Shown one piece after another: positions 40,376 to 42,198 of a stretch of 42,198 nt of DNA (position 1 is the stretch's first letter; the number at the start of each line of letters is the position of its first letter). The notes beneath the pieces are model-generated. The model was not told the origin of the DNA, searched no databases, and worked only from the letters and a program-made list of their open reading frames with translations. The translations under genes and the position numbers were made by a program. The stretch lies in the NCBI GenBank assembly GCA_900553265.1, contig USDD01000009.1, positions 1-42,198 on the forward strand. Direction: 5' to 3'. The stretch comes from an uncultured Eubacteriales bacterium (GTDB lineage: Bacteria > Bacillota > Clostridia > Christensenellales > Aristaeellaceae).

Positions 40376-41218
40376 ATGAAATTCACCGTACAGGCCCATG
40401 CGAAGATCAACTGGTCGCTGGGCGTTCTGGGCCGGCGCGCGGACGGCTATCACGATCTGGACATGCTGATGCAGCCGTTGGCGCTGTCCGACGAGCTGGT
40501 TTTCGAAAGCTCGCGCTGGCTGTCGCTGTCCGTGGACGGAGCGCCGGCGCCCTCGGGCGAGAAGAATCTGGTGCTGCGGGCGGCCTCGCTGCTCTGCGAC
40601 GCGACGGGGAAGCAGCGCGGCGCGCGCATCACCCTCGTCAAGCGCATTCCCACCCGGGCGGGTCTGGGCGGCGGCAGCGCGGACTGCGCGGCGACGCTTC
40701 TGGCGCTGAACCGGCTATGGAACCTGAAGCTGTCCATGCGCTCGCTGCTGGCGCTGGGCGCGCGTCTGGGGGCGGACGTGCCCTTCTGTCTGTCGGGCGG
40801 TCTTGCGCACGTGGGCGGTCTGGGCGAGAAAATCACGGCTCTGCCGGGCGCGCCGTCCATTCCTCTGGCCATGGTCACGCCCGGCGGCGGCCTGTCCACC
40901 CCGGCGGTCTTTCGCGAATTCGACGACGGCGGCGATCCCTTCGGCGCGCTCGACGCTTCGGCGCTGGCCGCGGCGCTCTGCGCGGGCGATCTGGATCGCG
41001 CCCAGTCGCTGTCCCTCAATTCCTTAGAGCCTGCGGCCATCCGTCTGATGCCGGAGATCGGCGAGGCGATGCGCCGCTTCCGCGAGCTGGGCGCGCGCTT
41101 CGTGCGCATGACCGGCAGCGGTTCCACGGTCTTCGCGGCCTTCGAAACCCCCGGGCAGGCGGCGCACGCCGCCGCGCAGGTGGAAGGCGCGATTGCGACA
41201 CACACAGCAGCAGGCTGA
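40376..41218 (+). CDS. ispE: 4-diphosphocytidyl-2-C-methyl-D-erythritol kinase
   Basis: The 280-residue GHMP kinase has the N-terminal AHAKINWSLGVLGRRADGYHDL (catalytic Lys/Asp region), the ATP loop PTRAGLGGGSADCAA (about 97-111) and the C-terminal MTGSGSTVFAAF. It phosphorylates CDP-ME in the non-mevalonate isoprenoid pathway. CGGAGG lies five bases before the ATG at 40376. The last residues (THTAAG and TGA) are supplied by the GCAGGCTGA repeat described at 41210, so the native C-terminus has probably been replaced or extended by a few residues. Confidence 0.95.
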   Translation: MKFTVQAHAKINWSLGVLGRRADGYHDLDMLMQPLALSDELVFESSRWLSLSVDGAPAPSGEKNLVLRAASLLCDATGKQRGARITLVKRIPTRAGLGGGSADCAATLLALNRLWNLKLSMRSLLALGARLGADVPFCLSGGLAHVGGLGEKITALPGAPSIPLAMVTPGGGLSTPAVFREFDDGGDPFGALDASALAAALCAGDLDRAQSLSLNSLEPAAIRLMPEIGEAMRRFRELGARFVRMTGSGSTVFAAFETPGQAAHAAAQVEGAIATHTAAG

Positions 41219-41446
41219 GCTTGCAGCAGGCTGAGCCTGCACCCAATCGCTGACGCGCGATGGTCGCGCCTTGGCTCCTGCATTGGTTTGTATTGCCGAG
41301 GTTATTTCTCTCCGACGGAATCTTCGGCGCGGTGGTCGCGCCTCGATTCCTGCGCTTTGAGTTTGAAAGCGCTGTCCGTCAGGCGAAGTGCTTGTTTTCA
41401 CGCGGCCCATCAGGCCGTCCATCACTACATCAAAGGAGCGATTCAC
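41210..41446. repeat. Copy of the right-end repeat family downstream of ispE
   Basis: GCAGGCTGAGC at 41210-41220 is followed by the exact hairpin GCAGGCTGAGCCTGC at 41226-41240. Two stem-loops with loop GATGGTC (41255-41269) or GGTGGTC (41326-41342) follow, with GCGCC-type stems. No coding evidence exists until the VOC gene. Confidence 0.8.
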
Positions 41447-41836
41447 ATGGGAAAACTGGTTCACGGAATTCATCACGTTGCCCTGAAATGTGAAGGTCTG
41501 GCCGAATTTGAGCGCGTCGTGGCCTTCTACCGCGACATTCTGGACATGGAACCCGTCCGCACCTGGGGCGAGGGCGAGAACGTCGGCGTCATGCTCGCCG
41601 CCGGCTCTTCCTGCATCGAGATCTTCGCCAACGCCGTCGATCATCCCGGTCAGGGCGCAATCCGCCACGTAGCTCTGGCGGTCTCCGACGTAGACGCGTG
41701 CGTCGCCGCCGTCCGCGCCGCGGGCTATCCCATCACCGTCGAGCCCAACAGTCTCGTCATCGCCGATCTCCCCGCCCGCATCGCCTTCTGCGTCGGCCCC
41801 CTCCACGAAGAAATCGAATTCTTTGCGGCAGGCTGA
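41447..41836 (+). CDS. VOC/glyoxalase-family protein
   Basis: The 129-residue protein has two beta-alpha-beta-beta-beta units (HGIHHVALKCEGLAEFERVVAFYRDILDM; RHVALAVSDVDACVAAVRAAG). Candidate metal ligands are the His near residue 9, the Glu in CIEIF, the His in RHVAL and the final EEIEFF. The VOC family includes glyoxalase I, epimerases and resistance proteins; the reaction is unknown. AAAGGAG lies nine bases before the ATG at 41447. The stop codon is provided by a downstream repeat copy (FFAAG and TGA), as for ispE. Confidence 0.85.
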   Translation: MGKLVHGIHHVALKCEGLAEFERVVAFYRDILDMEPVRTWGEGENVGVMLAAGSSCIEIFANAVDHPGQGAIRHVALAVSDVDACVAAVRAAGYPITVEPNSLVIADLPARIAFCVGPLHEEIEFFAAG

Positions 41837-42198
41837 GCCTGCACCCGACTGCTGCCGCGCTATGCTCGACGTCGCCTGCGGCGCGGTGGTCGCGCCTTGG
41901 CTCCTGCGTTTCTGCGCGCTGCCACACTTTCTGCAAACTGACGAAATCGAGACGCGGTGGTCGCGTCTCGATTTCTTGGCAGGCTGAGCCCTGCGCCCGG
42001 CTGCTGCCGCGTCAGACCCAACGTCGCCTGCGGCGCGGTGGTCGGCAGGCTGAGCCTGCACCCGACTGCTGCTGCGCTATGCTCGACGTCGCCTGCGGTG
42101 CGGTGGTCGGCAGGCTGAGCCTGCACCCGACTGCTGCCGCGCTATGCTCGACGTCGCCTGCGGCGCGGTGGTCGCGCCTTGGCTCCTGCGTTTCTGCG
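41827..42198. repeat. Tandem about 65-bp repeat array with conserved GGTGGTC hairpin loops
   Basis: Units beginning GGCAGGCTGAG start at 41827, 41978, 42044 and 42109; the last three are 65-66 bp apart, and the array continues past the window. Each unit has GCAGGCTGAGCCTGC, then CTGCTGCCGCG, CGTCGCCTGCGG and GCGCGGTGGTC. Stem-loops with loop GGTGGTC lie at 41880-41896, 41943-41975 (13-bp stem) and 42162-42178. There are no spacers of constant length with varied sequence, so it is not a CRISPR. Confidence 0.9.

Noticed and set aside
41827..42198. CRISPR array
   Set aside because: Units are about 65 bp and almost wholly repeated, with no variable spacers of constant length and no cas genes nearby.
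1..42198. tRNA or rRNA genes
   Set aside because: No cloverleaf with a TTCRANY loop and CCA-type acceptor context, and no rRNA signature, was seen by eye. A tRNA-scanning program would be decisive.

Overview
The window is a GC-rich stretch of bacterial chromosome with strong AAGGAGG-type ribosome binding sites and consensus sigma-70 promoters. It carries a DnaD-family/DnaC-family primosome pair, a T-box riboswitch, a Bce-type peptide-sensing module, a DUF421/DUF4363 pair, VanZ-like and CapA-like proteins and Hol_Tox-type type I toxin-antitoxin traces. Together these point to a Bacillota member, most likely an anaerobic gut Clostridia-type organism; the exact lineage cannot be read from the sequence. 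Most of the window is ordinary chromosome, with a decayed island near 34.3-36.6 kb and several loci carrying unusual repeats.

Layout. 0-3.3 kb: overlapping operon of DnaD-like protein, helicase loader and a ProX-type tRNA deacylase. 3.4-7.0 kb: UroD-like methyltransferase-family gene with a split ThrE-type exporter (YjjP/YjjB), divergent from a KDG-kinase-like PfkB sugar kinase. 7.0-7.25 kb: orphan copy of a type I antitoxin-like RNA. 7.3-10.5 kb: two unknown genes, a LysR regulator and a divergent MATE pump. 10.6-13.3 kb: one 764-residue protein joining an XRE helix-turn-helix, a cupin and a complete AMP-forming acyl-CoA synthetase, preceded by a full T-box leader with its own consensus promoter. 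13.3-16.4 kb: ribokinase, nucleoside hydrolase and aldose 1-epimerase. 16.4-16.9 kb: second toxin-antitoxin locus, with an array of hairpins replacing the middle of the toxin gene.

16.9-22.7 kb: HD-domain protein, then a BceAB-type ABC transporter with its BceRS-type two-component system and a co-transcribed unknown gene. 22.8-27.3 kb: aminopeptidase C, a SAM methyltransferase, a TetR regulator with an in-frame 42-bp tandem repeat and a doubly autoregulated-looking promoter, a membrane-anchored unknown and a secreted SH3-like protein. 27.3-30.0 kb: an operon of a VanZ-like protein and two COG0523/CobW GTPases, one with a large His/Cys array and one fused to a YcgQ-like domain, probably metal homeostasis. 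30.2-33.4 kb: argG-argH and tadA.

33.5-36.6 kb: a sugar isomerase, then fragments of an IS1182-type transposase, a GH38-like enzyme, a LacI-type regulator and a GH2 enzyme fused end to end. 36.7-41.8 kb: DUF4363/DUF421, a zinc-ribbon protein, a CapA-like protein, ispE and a VOC protein. 41.2-42.2 kb: a repeat family built of about 65-bp units and hairpins that share the loop GGTGGTC; it supplies the stop codons of both ispE and the VOC gene.

The best candidates for undescribed biology are the T-box-controlled HTH-cupin-acyl-CoA synthetase, the hairpin arrays sitting inside toxin genes, and the conserved-loop/variable-stem repeat at the right end.
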